NCBI GenBank assembly: GCA_947503835.1
Contig: CANNFM010000010.1
Coordinates: 156,109 to 220,108 of the forward strand
Direction of reading: 5' to 3'
DNA length: 64,000 nucleotides
Source: an uncultured Aquimarina sp.
Lineage (GTDB): Bacteria; Bacteroidota; Bacteroidia; Flavobacteriales; Flavobacteriaceae
Below, piece by piece: positions 44,137 through 53,147 of the stretch; within the stretch, counting starts at the first letter, position 1; each line of letters begins with the position of its first letter. Below the pieces are notes generated by a model. That model was not told where the DNA came from. It did no database searches and was given only the letters and a program-made list of their open reading frames with translations. The position numbers and the translations under genes are program-made.

Positions 44137-47100
44137 TTGAATATAGACAAGAAAACTACAAATAAGTATTTGATCAGTGCTCTACTCATTGGAGTCGTTT
44201 TTCATGGCACCAGTATCTTTTTTACATTAGAATCTACCTATGATGCCTTGATCCACTTGTTTTTTGCAGATCACTATGCTAATAGTTGGTTTGATCCCTG
44301 GAATTATAGTTGGTATACTGGATTTACTGTGATGGGATATCCGCCATTAGTGCACCAAACTATTGCATTGTTGTCTTATGTTGGAGGATTGAAATTTGGT
44401 TTGTTTGCAGTGGCTATAATAGCCGTTGTACTTTTTATTACCGGTATTTATCGATTCACATTGCTATTAACCTCTAATAGAACTGTTGCCGGTTATGCAG
44501 CTATTCTTGCTGTTTTTTCTTCTTCTTTTGTAGAGACATTACACATTTTCGGGCAATTACCAAGTATTGTAGGTATTGCTATACTTCTGCATGCATTACC
44601 AGAGACCTATTTGTGGATCAAAACGGGGGCATACAGATATTTGATTACATCACTTAGTTTAATTGCCGTAACAGTAACGTCTCATCACGTGACCCCGATC
44701 TTTGGGATGGTATTTTTTATTTTTCCTTTGATTGGTATGGTGATTATGGATGTTTCAAAAGATAGGGTTACTACGCTTAAGCAGGTTACCTTTTCTGTTT
44801 TTCTGACCACCTTTTTTAAACTGTTTAAAAGAATTATAAGTTTTGGGATTGGATCTTTAGTATTAATTATTGTTTGTATTTTACCGTATTGGATCAATAC
44901 CAAAAATAACCCGATTACACAGGTTCCCATTCCGCATGGTTCAAGAGATAATTTTCTTGAGGTTACATCTTCAGGATTAGTATTCTTTTTGATACCCTGG
45001 GGGATTATGTTATTTATACTTCCATATATATGGTATCGGTTTTTTAGTAAGCGATATTTGTTTTTTGGTTTGTCTATTTCTTTACTAACAATTCTTGGTA
45101 CAGGAGGTACAACACCTATCCCAAGAATGATACTTGGCGAGAATGCCTTCAATATCCTTACCTTAGATAGATTTACACTCTGGGCCTCTATTATGGCATT
45201 ACCAATGTTTGGTGAGTTTGCTTTTCGGTTTATAGAAGGTGATTTAAAACATTACATTCAGCAGAAATTCGGATATGTATATCATAGACTTTTGGGAGGA
45301 ATTTTGGCCGGGACATTTATTTTTACCGCTGTATTTACTATGAGTTTGGGGTATTTTAGACCCTCGCAGCCCCAAAAGTTAAAAATGTTACCGATTCTTA
45401 ATTTCTTAAAACAAGATCAACATGATCATTGGCGATATTTACCTCTTGGGTTTGGAGATCAGATGGCTTGGTTATCAACCCAAACGCAAGCGATGACTGT
45501 TGATGGTAATTATCATTCTGCAAGAAGACTACCCGAACTAACTACCAGGGCCGTAGAACGACTGGAGAATTCAAAGTTTAGAGGAGTAGAAGGTATTGGT
45601 TCCCTACAACAATTTCTTACAGTACCAGAAAAGTATAGTTTGAAATATGTGTTCTCTAATGATAAATTCTACGATCCAATTTTATATTTCTGTGGATGGC
45701 AACGATTACGGCAATTAGAAAACGGGATCATGGTTTGGGAAAAACTCAATGTCCCTCCACTGTCTACTATTTTACCTAAAGAAGATGTGCCTACATTCCA
45801 AAAATTAATGTGGGGCCTGATTCCTGTGGGGACAGCCATATTGGCTTTTGTATTAACTATTCAAATGATATGGGTACGAGATTTGAAATCTTCAAGAATT
45901 GGTACTACCGAGTATTTAAAATATGGACTATCATATCATGAGTTTAGAGACAACATAGTAAAGATATCCCACATCTGGAGTTTTGTAATGCTATTGGTTT
46001 TTGGTTTTGGGATGTACATGTTTTATGTTAAAAATGCAACACAAATCAGCCCAGAAAATTTAACGGCCGCATACTACGACGCGTTGGACTTTAAGGAATT
46101 TAAAAGAGCTTATTCTTATTTAGACCCGCAAAGTAATAAGGCTCTTGATCAATATATGCTCGAGGTTTCGGTCACCGATGGATTATTAAGTTCTTATGCA
46201 AAACTAGATGAAATTGTAATACAAATTACAGAACAAACCGATAGCACTGCCAAGGCCAAAGCAATTACAAAATGGATTACTCCCTTAGAAAAAATTAATA
46301 AAACCTTTTGTCATGAATTAGTAAAACGATATGGTAATTGGTATATGCAACCATTGGAGTATGATTTAGACATCCCACCAGATCAATTGTTTGCCGAGAA
46401 TAGAACAACGTTTTATAATCATGGGCGTCGCCGAATAACCTCAGAGCAAACACATCATGAAGATGTGCTTAAACAACCAGTTTTAGAAGTTCTTACGGCA
46501 AAGATCGTTAAACATGAAGAACGGTACAGTGTTATTGGTGAATTACAAAATGTCGATAATGTACCTGCAGATGTTGTTGTCACAGGAACATTATACGGTA
46601 AAGAAGACAAGAAATTAGCCGCTTATAATGTAAAACACCAGATGAAACATAAACTGATGCCAAAAGAAACCACTAGTTTTCGTATTGATTTTGAAAGTAT
46701 TGCCTGGGTAAATAATGAAGAATCAAAACCCAAAACTTTTAATCCGAATCAGTTTATACCAGTAAATTTAGAAGGTATTCCTCAAAAATTTAATCTTCAA
46801 TGTACCGGAAATGTGGCTACCACTGATCTATATAAAGAGGTTGCAATTAATGATATTTCAATAGAAGAAAAGGAAATAAATGGATTCCTTTTTAATTCAG
46901 GATTACAAGAAGTTACGATTCCGCAATTATTGATTTCGTATTATGATACCAATAAGAAATTACTTTGGGTGCATCATCAATATCTTGAGGAAGGAATACG
47001 GCCACAACGTAAGCAGTTTTTTTCTTATTCGTTGTTGGATATTTCTCATTTAGAATTAGTAAACGAAGACTTAGAGTATATTTTTGTGAATGGGTTATCA

Positions 47101-47235
47101 AATGCCGAAATCAGTAAAAAGATAGTTCCTAGTCGAGATCAAGAACAACAGTATGATCAACTTTTACCTGTAAATGGTAAAGGATTTAGTTATATTAAAA
47201 TAGAAATAAACACATTTATAGCTTCCCTAAATTAA
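44137..47235 (+). CDS. Large GT-C-like membrane protein (PTPS-related / oligosaccharyltransferase-like)
   Basis: A 1032-residue protein. Residues ~10-420 contain about eleven membrane helices. After the first helix the loop has TYDALIHLFFADHYANSWFD, with acidic residues and a WYTGFTVMGYPPLVHQ segment. This is the layout of GT-C glycosyltransferases and of the '6-pyruvoyl-tetrahydropterin synthase-related' membrane family. Two more helices lie at about 565-585 and 615-640, followed by a ~390-residue soluble, probably periplasmic, domain including a low-homology NTF2-like region. The start is TTG with an in-frame stop just upstream at 44116. It likely transfers sugar from a lipid-linked donor on the outer face of the inner membrane. 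It overlaps the next gene by one base. Confidence 0.68.
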   Translation: MNIDKKTTNKYLISALLIGVVFHGTSIFFTLESTYDALIHLFFADHYANSWFDPWNYSWYTGFTVMGYPPLVHQTIALLSYVGGLKFGLFAVAIIAVVLFITGIYRFTLLLTSNRTVAGYAAILAVFSSSFVETLHIFGQLPSIVGIAILLHALPETYLWIKTGAYRYLITSLSLIAVTVTSHHVTPIFGMVFFIFPLIGMVIMDVSKDRVTTLKQVTFSVFLTTFFKLFKRIISFGIGSLVLIIVCILPYWINTKNNPITQVPIPHGSRDNFLEVTSSGLVFFLIPWGIMLFILPYIWYRFFSKRYLFFGLSISLLTILGTGGTTPIPRMILGENAFNILTLDRFTLWASIMALPMFGEFAFRFIEGDLKHYIQQKFGYVYHRLLGGILAGTFIFTAVFTMSLGYFRPSQPQKLKMLPILNFLKQDQHDHWRYLPLGFGDQMAWLSTQTQAMTVDGNYHSARRLPELTTRAVERLENSKFRGVEGIGSLQQFLTVPEKYSLKYVFSNDKFYDPILYFCGWQRLRQLENGIMVWEKLNVPPLSTILPKEDVPTFQKLMWGLIPVGTAILAFVLTIQMIWVRDLKSSRIGTTEYLKYGLSYHEFRDNIVKISHIWSFVMLLVFGFGMYMFYVKNATQISPENLTAAYYDALDFKEFKRAYSYLDPQSNKALDQYMLEVSVTDGLLSSYAKLDEIVIQITEQTDSTAKAKAITKWITPLEKINKTFCHELVKRYGNWYMQPLEYDLDIPPDQLFAENRTTFYNHGRRRITSEQTHHEDVLKQPVLEVLTAKIVKHEERYSVIGELQNVDNVPADVVVTGTLYGKEDKKLAAYNVKHQMKHKLMPKETTSFRIDFESIAWVNNEESKPKTFNPNQFIPVNLEGIPQKFNLQCTGNVATTDLYKEVAINDISIEEKEINGFLFNSGLQEVTIPQLLISYYDTNKKLLWVHHQYLEEGIRPQRKQFFSYSLLDISHLELVNEDLEYIFVNGLSNAEISKKIVPSRDQEQQYDQLLPVNGKGFSYIKIEINTFIASLN

Positions 47236-48452
47236 TGAGTTTAGAACGAAAACATATCACCTTTTGGTTACTCATATTCCTTGTATGTTGCATTGGTTTT
47301 ACGACAGTATTAAATACTGCGCAACAAGTATCAGCAGTTTTAGAAACTAAACAGAAGGTATTTGAAGCTGGGGACACGATTGAATTAAATTTTAAGCTGA
47401 ATACTCCAGCCAAAACTCAACTTTTTTTACATGCTTCATTTGGTAGTACAGTACTGGAGTCTGATACAACCCGTTATACACTACCTGAGTTTGTTTCAAA
47501 TAAAAAGGGAATCATACAGTATACACTACTGCATAACTCTAAAGCAATAGTAAAAGGCACTATACAGGTTAAGGCTAATACTACAAAGCCAGTACAATTA
47601 GAGTCTTATGTTGGGCCACCTAGTATTATAGCCGGAGGTACAGATTATACGATGCAAGTAGTCGTGCCTACAGATATTTATGACAATACGTTGCCAGATA
47701 GCACTGCAATGCAATTAAAGCATCAGTTCTTGGAAAGTGAAAAAGAAGTAGGTTTGTATAGTAAGGATATGATAGGATGGCTAAACATATTCTCTTATAG
47801 ACAATCAGGGCGATTATTGATGTCGTCAAAAGTTAGAGAAACGGCTTCAAAAGAATTTTCGATTGAGGTATTCCCTTCACTCCCCGAAGATTTTCAGATC
47901 AGTAGTCAACGAAAACATTCGTATGCAGACGGAAATCAAATTTCTGAATTTATCACTTCTGTCCTCAAAGATGAATACGGAAATATTGTGAGTGATGGTA
48001 CTTTGGTCGAGTTTAAAATCAAAGATAAAGAAGGAGCTATTTTACAAACACAAAGTGGCACTGTTAATGGGCAGGCTATTGGCAAAATGCTACATCCCGA
48101 TCATCAGGATTTTTGGGAAGTAAGAGCTTTTGTTCCCGGGATCGCGAAAAGCAATGTAATACAGCTCGAATATGCATCTGTGCTTGATGATTTTGAGGTG
48201 CAGTTTTTTAATGACAATCGTGAAATTGTGGTAGGACCATTGTTAAGCTTTATGGATCAATTAATACCAGACGGAGCAATAGTGGCTTTAAAAATTAAAA
48301 AGGATAAAAGTGTTGAAACTAAAATCAAATCATCGTCTAATGGAGTGGTTAGGTTTCTGCTAAAAGAGGAATTTTACCCTTCGGGGAAATACACTATAAA
48401 AATTGAAGCCTTAGGGGTTCAAAAAGAGTTTTTACAGACACTATTAAAATGA
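47235..48452 (+). CDS. Membrane-anchored Ig-like (invasin/Big_1-type) protein
   Basis: The 405-residue protein has an N-terminal membrane anchor (ITFWLLIFLVCCIGFTTVL) and then beta-rich repeats. The clearest is DGNQISEFITSVLKDEYGN followed by SDGTLVEFKIKDKEGA, which is the Big_1/invasin Ig pattern (residues ~235-310); further beta domains lie on either side. No catalytic motif is present. It begins within the stop of the GT-C-like gene (TAATG) and overlaps the GH gene by four bases, so the three are made together. It may be a periplasmic scaffold linking the transferase and the glycosidase. I do not recognise a named family. Confidence 0.7.
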   Translation: MSLERKHITFWLLIFLVCCIGFTTVLNTAQQVSAVLETKQKVFEAGDTIELNFKLNTPAKTQLFLHASFGSTVLESDTTRYTLPEFVSNKKGIIQYTLLHNSKAIVKGTIQVKANTTKPVQLESYVGPPSIIAGGTDYTMQVVVPTDIYDNTLPDSTAMQLKHQFLESEKEVGLYSKDMIGWLNIFSYRQSGRLLMSSKVRETASKEFSIEVFPSLPEDFQISSQRKHSYADGNQISEFITSVLKDEYGNIVSDGTLVEFKIKDKEGAILQTQSGTVNGQAIGKMLHPDHQDFWEVRAFVPGIAKSNVIQLEYASVLDDFEVQFFNDNREIVVGPLLSFMDQLIPDGAIVALKIKKDKSVETKIKSSSNGVVRFLLKEEFYPSGKYTIKIEALGVQKEFLQTLLK

Positions 48453-49996
48453 CGAATTGGAATAAAAACATATATAGATCTTTAATCATTTCTTCTTTTC
48501 TGGGGATTGTAGTACTAATTCTTCTAGGGATTGGTAAAACATTGTCATACCTCAATACAGGAGCAGATAGGTCATCGATGTTACATTTGGCATTAGATAA
48601 AGATCAAGCATATCTTCCCAAAGTAATTTGGAAAGATACCATCAATCCGGGTAGACCCATAGAGAAACAAACACTACTTGATATAGAAAAAGACTACCTC
48701 AATGCCTGGTATATACGTCAAGTAGCATATCAGACCAATTGGACCAGCGGGATTGATGATTATTATACAAATAGTGCACAGCAACATATTTTCAAAAATT
48801 TAGAAGCCAATAAGCAAAAGGATATAATTGTAAAAGGAACTACCACTAACCACAATTTGCTACTAGATTTTTATAGTGCAGATGGGCAGTTAGCCGTTTT
48901 GACAGATAAAAATGTAAAAGAATATCAACAGATATATCAAAAAGATCAACTCTTGCTAGAAACTGAAGTACAATCGGATTATCAGGTGATGTTATTGTTA
49001 GAAGATGGTTTTTGGCGGATACGACATATAGTAAAAGAGGAAAGTCAAATATCAAAAGATACGCCTCAAACAGATGGGTTTGTTAAAGTGATTGGCACGA
49101 AAATCTATGTTGATAATCAAGAATTTCAAATCAAAGGAATCAACTATTACCCTCAGAAAAGCCCATGGGATATGTTTGGTGATGATTTTGATATTAATGT
49201 GATTGCAAAAGACCTCGATATTATGAAAACTATGAGTCTGAATACTATTAGAATCTTTGTACAGTATGAAGACTTTGGAAAAGCAGCAGTAATAATAGAA
49301 AAATTACAAAAGTTACGACAGGTATTAGATCAGGCTGAAGCTAAGGATTTGAAAGTGATCGTTACTCTGTTTGATTTTTATGGAGACTATTCGGTGTTAG
49401 ATTGGACATTAACACATCGCCATGTAGAGCAAATAGTGAGTGTGTTTAAAAATCACAAAAGCATCCTTGCCTGGGATATTAAAAATGAACCTAATCTTGA
49501 TTTTGAAAGTAGAGGGCAAGAAAACGTAGTAGCATGGCTACGCGAAATGATGCTTCAAATAAAACAATATGACCCAAATCATTTGGTCACTATTGGGTGG
49601 TCTGATATAGCATCAGCCAGTATTTTACAAGATGAGGTGGATTTTGTCTCTTTTCATTACTATCAGGATATTGATGTTTTTGAAAAAGCATACAATGGAT
49701 TGAATGCCAAAATAAATAAGCCTCTGGTATTGCAAGAATTTGGAGTGTCTAGTAACCTGAGTCTTTGGAGTCCTTTTGGAGTATCAGAAAAAAAACAAGC
49801 CGCATATCATAAACAGTTTCAGGAAATGATTAAAACAAATACGATTCATTATCTATCTTGGACGTTGTATGATTTTGAAGAAGTGCCAACTAGTGTAGTG
49901 GGCAGTTTACCTTGGCGAAAGCATAAGCAAAAGTATTTTGGATTTATTGATAAAGCAGGAAATAGGAAGAAGGCTTTTGAGTTTGCTGGTAACTAA
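48449..49996 (+). CDS. Membrane-anchored GH5-like glycosidase with an NTF2-like domain
   Basis: A 515-residue protein. An N-terminal anchor helix (IISSFLGIVVLILLGIG) is followed by an NTF2-like domain (about residues 70-195). A clan GH-A TIM barrel of the GH5/cellulase type begins at VKVIGTKIYVDNQEFQIKGI. The acid/base is in WDIKNEPNLDF and the nucleophile in LVLQEFGVSSN. Synthase-dependent exopolysaccharide systems carry a periplasmic glycosidase (BcsZ, AlgL and PelA are examples of the principle), and this enzyme would fill that place. The overlap ATGA with the preceding gene shows translational coupling. Its real substrate is unknown; a beta-glucan or beta-mannan is a guess. Confidence 0.8.
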   Translation: MTNWNKNIYRSLIISSFLGIVVLILLGIGKTLSYLNTGADRSSMLHLALDKDQAYLPKVIWKDTINPGRPIEKQTLLDIEKDYLNAWYIRQVAYQTNWTSGIDDYYTNSAQQHIFKNLEANKQKDIIVKGTTTNHNLLLDFYSADGQLAVLTDKNVKEYQQIYQKDQLLLETEVQSDYQVMLLLEDGFWRIRHIVKEESQISKDTPQTDGFVKVIGTKIYVDNQEFQIKGINYYPQKSPWDMFGDDFDINVIAKDLDIMKTMSLNTIRIFVQYEDFGKAAVIIEKLQKLRQVLDQAEAKDLKVIVTLFDFYGDYSVLDWTLTHRHVEQIVSVFKNHKSILAWDIKNEPNLDFESRGQENVVAWLREMMLQIKQYDPNHLVTIGWSDIASASILQDEVDFVSFHYYQDIDVFEKAYNGLNAKINKPLVLQEFGVSSNLSLWSPFGVSEKKQAAYHKQFQEMIKTNTIHYLSWTLYDFEEVPTSVVGSLPWRKHKQKYFGFIDKAGNRKKAFEFAGN

Positions 49997-49998
49997 AA

Positions 49999-50024
49999 AA
50001 ACACCCACATTATATGTGGATGTT
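49999..50024. terminator. Bidirectional terminator between the GT-C operon and GT4
   Basis: Stem AACA-CCCACAT / ATGTGG-TGTT is flanked by an A run on the left and TTT on the right, between convergent stops. Confidence 0.75.
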
Positions 50025-50075
50025 TAGCAATTGTGACGAAGTGACAACTCATGGGATAATCAAGTTGTTATATTT

Positions 50076-51287
50076 TTATATGGATCTCATTTTTGGCTTT
50101 GATAATTGTATGCCGTTTTGTTGAATACTCATAAACTCTTCTACATACATTCCTGTAATTCTACTCATAGGATAGGCAGTGGCAGCCTTATAGTTAGCTT
50201 TTCCTAATTCAATTCGATACAAAGGATAGCGTACAATTTTTTCGATGGCATCAGCTAGACTATCGATGCTTTTTGGGCTAAAGAATTCTCCTCTATACCC
50301 TTCGTCTTGTACCAGAATACTCAAGTCTCCAAGATCAGGCATTACAACAGCTTTTCCGTAACTACCTGCCTGATGTAGTACCCCAGAACTTCCGGTAGTA
50401 GCTGTGTAAGGAAATACAACCATTGCGCTTTCTCCAAAGATTGTTGGTACGTCTTCTTCTGCTACATATCCTGTAAAGGTTATTTGAGGCACTGTTGCAT
50501 ACTTTTCTTTCATCGATTTTAGGTAGCCAGGTACATTAGGATTATCTGTCCCTGCAATTACAATTTCTATATCTATATTAGTTCGTGATCGTACTTTCTC
50601 GACAGCCTCGACAAGTATCTCTATTTTTTTGTAGGTACCAAATTTTCCAAAGGTCATAACCTTTAGAGGCCCTTCAGGTATATCATACAATGGGGTTGAA
50701 GGTAACTCAAAGGTGCCATGTGGAATTAGAATAACATTATCTGCATGATACTTTTTTTCAAGAATATCAACATATTTATTGATGGTTACTGCTACTGTAT
50801 CAGCTTTTAATATGAGTTTAGTTAGAGATGTTCCTATAAAATTATAGGCTTTTTGTAAGAGTTTATTTTTGGTAAACCCAGCGCTTTGTAAATCAACTTG
50901 CTCCAAAATATTATGTAATAAAACAATCGTTGGGATCTTTTTCATTTTGCAAAACAAGGGGAGTAATAATCCCAATGCTGCTGGAATTTTTTGATCTCCA
51001 AACTTCATGAATTGTAGATTAAACAGTATTGCATCTGGAGCGGTTTGTTTTATAGCCTTCATTACAGAAAAAATAGTAGTGTAGCTGTTAAATGTCCAAC
51101 ATTGTTTAATTGTAATTTTACAACCTTCTTCAGAGAATTCGATATCAGCTTCTTCTGGTGTTGCATCTGTTAATAACACTAATTCTGAAACCTCTGTTTG
51201 TTGTCTGAAATGTTTTACCAAATGATAAGCGTATTCATTTAAGGTTACTTTACTAGGAGGATACGCGGTTACAATTGCAAGTTTCAT
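50076..51287 (-). CDS. GT4 family glycosyltransferase
   Basis: A 403-residue GT-B enzyme. The N-terminal Rossmann half starts MKLAIVTAYPPSKVTLNEYA, a usual GT4 opening with a Pro-rich turn. The C-terminal half has VMTFGKFGTYKKIEILVEAV and the donor-binding EX7E region around VFPYTATTGSSGVLHQAGSYG, followed by KAVVMPDLGD. It is a cytoplasmic transferase that adds a sugar from a nucleotide donor, probably in making the same glycan as the flippase gene upstream. It has its own promoter with LytTR-type repeats in the 115-base gap after the flippase stop. Confidence 0.9.
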   Translation of the reverse strand: MKLAIVTAYPPSKVTLNEYAYHLVKHFRQQTEVSELVLLTDATPEEADIEFSEEGCKITIKQCWTFNSYTTIFSVMKAIKQTAPDAILFNLQFMKFGDQKIPAALGLLLPLFCKMKKIPTIVLLHNILEQVDLQSAGFTKNKLLQKAYNFIGTSLTKLILKADTVAVTINKYVDILEKKYHADNVILIPHGTFELPSTPLYDIPEGPLKVMTFGKFGTYKKIEILVEAVEKVRSRTNIDIEIVIAGTDNPNVPGYLKSMKEKYATVPQITFTGYVAEEDVPTIFGESAMVVFPYTATTGSSGVLHQAGSYGKAVVMPDLGDLSILVQDEGYRGEFFSPKSIDSLADAIEKIVRYPLYRIELGKANYKAATAYPMSRITGMYVEEFMSIQQNGIQLSKPKMRSI

Positions 51288-51311
51288 AGTAGTTTCTTTT
51301 GGGTTACACTA

Positions 51312-51381
51312 CAAATATGATTCATAATCAATTGTTTATTCGGCAAGTTTCGATGAGTTGCAATTACCTTTCGGTGAATGG
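51312..51381 (-). promoter_or_regulatory. LytTR-type direct repeats and promoter of GT4 (site 2)
   Basis: TTTCGATGA (51348-51356) and TTTCGGTGA (51369-51377) are separated by 12 bases and followed by ATGG. The minus-strand -10 CATATTTG (51319-51312) is 28 bases from the proximal repeat. Here the two half-sites are the most alike of all five promoters. Confidence 0.8.
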
Positions 51382-51402
51382 TTAGAATATAACGATGTCT
51401 TT

Positions 51403-52638
51403 TTATTTCTTTTTGCCTTGAGCCCAGAAGTATATCAATTGTACAACAAGTAATAGTGCCATCGCCATGATTTGCATTAGCACAACTTGTGCCAATGAAT
51501 CGTGATAGAAGATAATGAGGACTACCTGAGAAATTCCTAGAAGACCAGATATTACCACAGGAACATATCTGTCTAACGATAAGAAGTAGTAGGCAAATAT
51601 ATTGGATACAGCAAATAATGATGTAGCTACTGCATATTTCCATAGTAACGGAGCAATGGAAGTATAGTCTGATCCAAACATCAAGTTGATGACCAATTCT
51701 GGGAAAAGATAACATCCAGAAATAATAATAACAGAGAGTAACGCAATATAGCTTACATATTTAAAAAGTATTGGTGTGTGTGCTTCTCCATCTTTCTGTT
51801 TTTGTACCACTTTTGGTAATAATAACATCACAAACATCCAGGCAACAAAATATACTACACGCCCGATCAAGGCCAGTGAAGCATATAATCCTGCCTCATA
51901 CTGATCAAAATAGTGCTTTACCAATAAAATATCACTATTGTTGATAATGATCTGAGTACCTTCATAAAATGCTGTAAGCACAAAAAATTGTATAACATGT
52001 TTTGAATGTTCTTTTGATAGAACAGATTTTTTTAAAATAGAAACGTTTTTGGTCTTAAATGGTACTAATCCAAAACCGAATGAGATAATAATACCAATTG
52101 CGATTAATACTGATGGCTTAAAGGGAAGAAAACATATCAAGATTAGAGTGATCAATAATCTACTTATCATTTCTCCCTGATAGGTGATGGCTAAACTGTC
52201 AAATTTCTTTTTACCTTGGTAAACACCTCTATTTACGCTCATGATGAAGTAGATAGGAATTCCAAAACCAAAAATGGTGAACATCAAGTGCGACTGTGTG
52301 TTAAAGATTTGCTGTAAATCTTTGGCAAATACAATTAATAATATACCTAACACAGTACCAACTATAGTAGCATATCTATAGCTAATATTAACAAAATTGG
52401 TGAATACTTGCTTTTCAAATAATACTGAAAATTTTGCAGTAGCTACTTGAAATGTCATTGCTACAAAAGAGAGCACTAATAAAAAGGTGATCAATAATGC
52501 GGCATCTGCAAAAAGTTCCGGTCCAAGAATCCTTCCTAATAAAAGGTTGTATAGATAATTACCGCCATTGACAATAATTACACTACCCATAAACTTTTGC
52601 TCGACATTTAATTTTGGTATGTAGGTACTAATAGTCAT
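51403..52638 (-). CDS. Polysaccharide flippase-like MOP-family membrane protein
   Basis: A 411-residue protein with about 12 hydrophobic helices in the pattern of Wzx/MATE-type (MOP superfamily) transporters. FMGSVIIVNGGNYLYNLLLGRILG at the start is the typical first-helix pattern with a conserved GxxL..R-LG turn, and IFAYYFLSLDRYVPVV appears late as usual. It would move a lipid-linked glycan across the inner membrane, or, as PelG is thought to, help a glycosyltransferase secrete a polymer. It follows the STAS gene by 25 bases and shares its LytTR-type promoter. Pairing with a GT4 is reminiscent of PelF/PelG, although the other Pel genes are not here. Confidence 0.83.
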   Translation of the reverse strand: MTISTYIPKLNVEQKFMGSVIIVNGGNYLYNLLLGRILGPELFADAALLITFLLVLSFVAMTFQVATAKFSVLFEKQVFTNFVNISYRYATIVGTVLGILLIVFAKDLQQIFNTQSHLMFTIFGFGIPIYFIMSVNRGVYQGKKKFDSLAITYQGEMISRLLITLILICFLPFKPSVLIAIGIIISFGFGLVPFKTKNVSILKKSVLSKEHSKHVIQFFVLTAFYEGTQIIINNSDILLVKHYFDQYEAGLYASLALIGRVVYFVAWMFVMLLLPKVVQKQKDGEAHTPILFKYVSYIALLSVIIISGCYLFPELVINLMFGSDYTSIAPLLWKYAVATSLFAVSNIFAYYFLSLDRYVPVVISGLLGISQVVLIIFYHDSLAQVVLMQIMAMALLLVVQLIYFWAQGKKK

Positions 52639-52663
52639 TACTGAAGATATAGGTTAATTAATT

Positions 52664-52960
52664 TTATACAAAATCACTTCTTAAGATATAGTTTACTTTT
52701 CCAAAGGCGTTTTGTATGTTCTTATTCTCCTTTCCTATGATGCAAAATATTTTATTAAGTTTCATCGCATTTTTAAAAAGCGTAGTTAAAACTTGTACTC
52801 CAGAAGCGTCAATTTTGGTAACATGGTCAACGGATAAGATTATCTGGTCAGATTTTGATAATAACTGCTCAAAATGCTGTTTTAAAGACTTTGTATTTTC
52901 TCCTACAATGTTTCCGCTTATTTCTATAATTCCGAAGTTGTTTGTAATTTGAAGTGCCAT
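52664..52960 (-). CDS. STAS-domain protein (anti-sigma-factor-antagonist type)
   Basis: A 98-residue single STAS domain like SpoIIAA/RsbV. The conserved phosphorylation loop is VTKIDASGVQVLTTLFKNA, with the Ser in DASG intact, so it could be switched by a serine kinase/phosphatase pair. No such partner is encoded in the window. As the first gene of a two-gene operon with the flippase, it may regulate export or localise the machinery, as STAS proteins do in Bps/Syp-type biofilm systems. The function in this locus is inferred from position only. Confidence 0.8.
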   Translation of the reverse strand: MALQITNNFGIIEISGNIVGENTKSLKQHFEQLLSKSDQIILSVDHVTKIDASGVQVLTTLFKNAMKLNKIFCIIGKENKNIQNAFGKVNYILRSDFV

Positions 52961-52991
52961 ATTATTTTTTATTTTGGGATTAATAATAGTA

Positions 52992-53061
52992 CAAATATGA
53001 AGGTTAAAAGCAGTTTTTTATCTCCAATTTCGGTGAGTTGCAATTTGGTGTAGACGAATGG
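52992..53061 (-). promoter_or_regulatory. LytTR-type direct repeats and promoter of STAS-flippase (site 3)
   Basis: TTTCGGTGA (53028-53036) and TGTAGACGA (53049-53057), with a 12-base spacer, are followed by ATGG. The minus-strand -10 CATATTTG (52999-52992) is 28 bases from the proximal repeat. The same intergenic region also serves the divergent TPR/beta-barrel gene. Confidence 0.8.
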
Positions 53062-53147
53062 AAAAATAGTGCTGTTGGAAAAATAACGAATGCCACAATT
53101 GTCATAAAACATATTCTTACCTTGTAGAAAAGAAACCCAAGTAGCCT

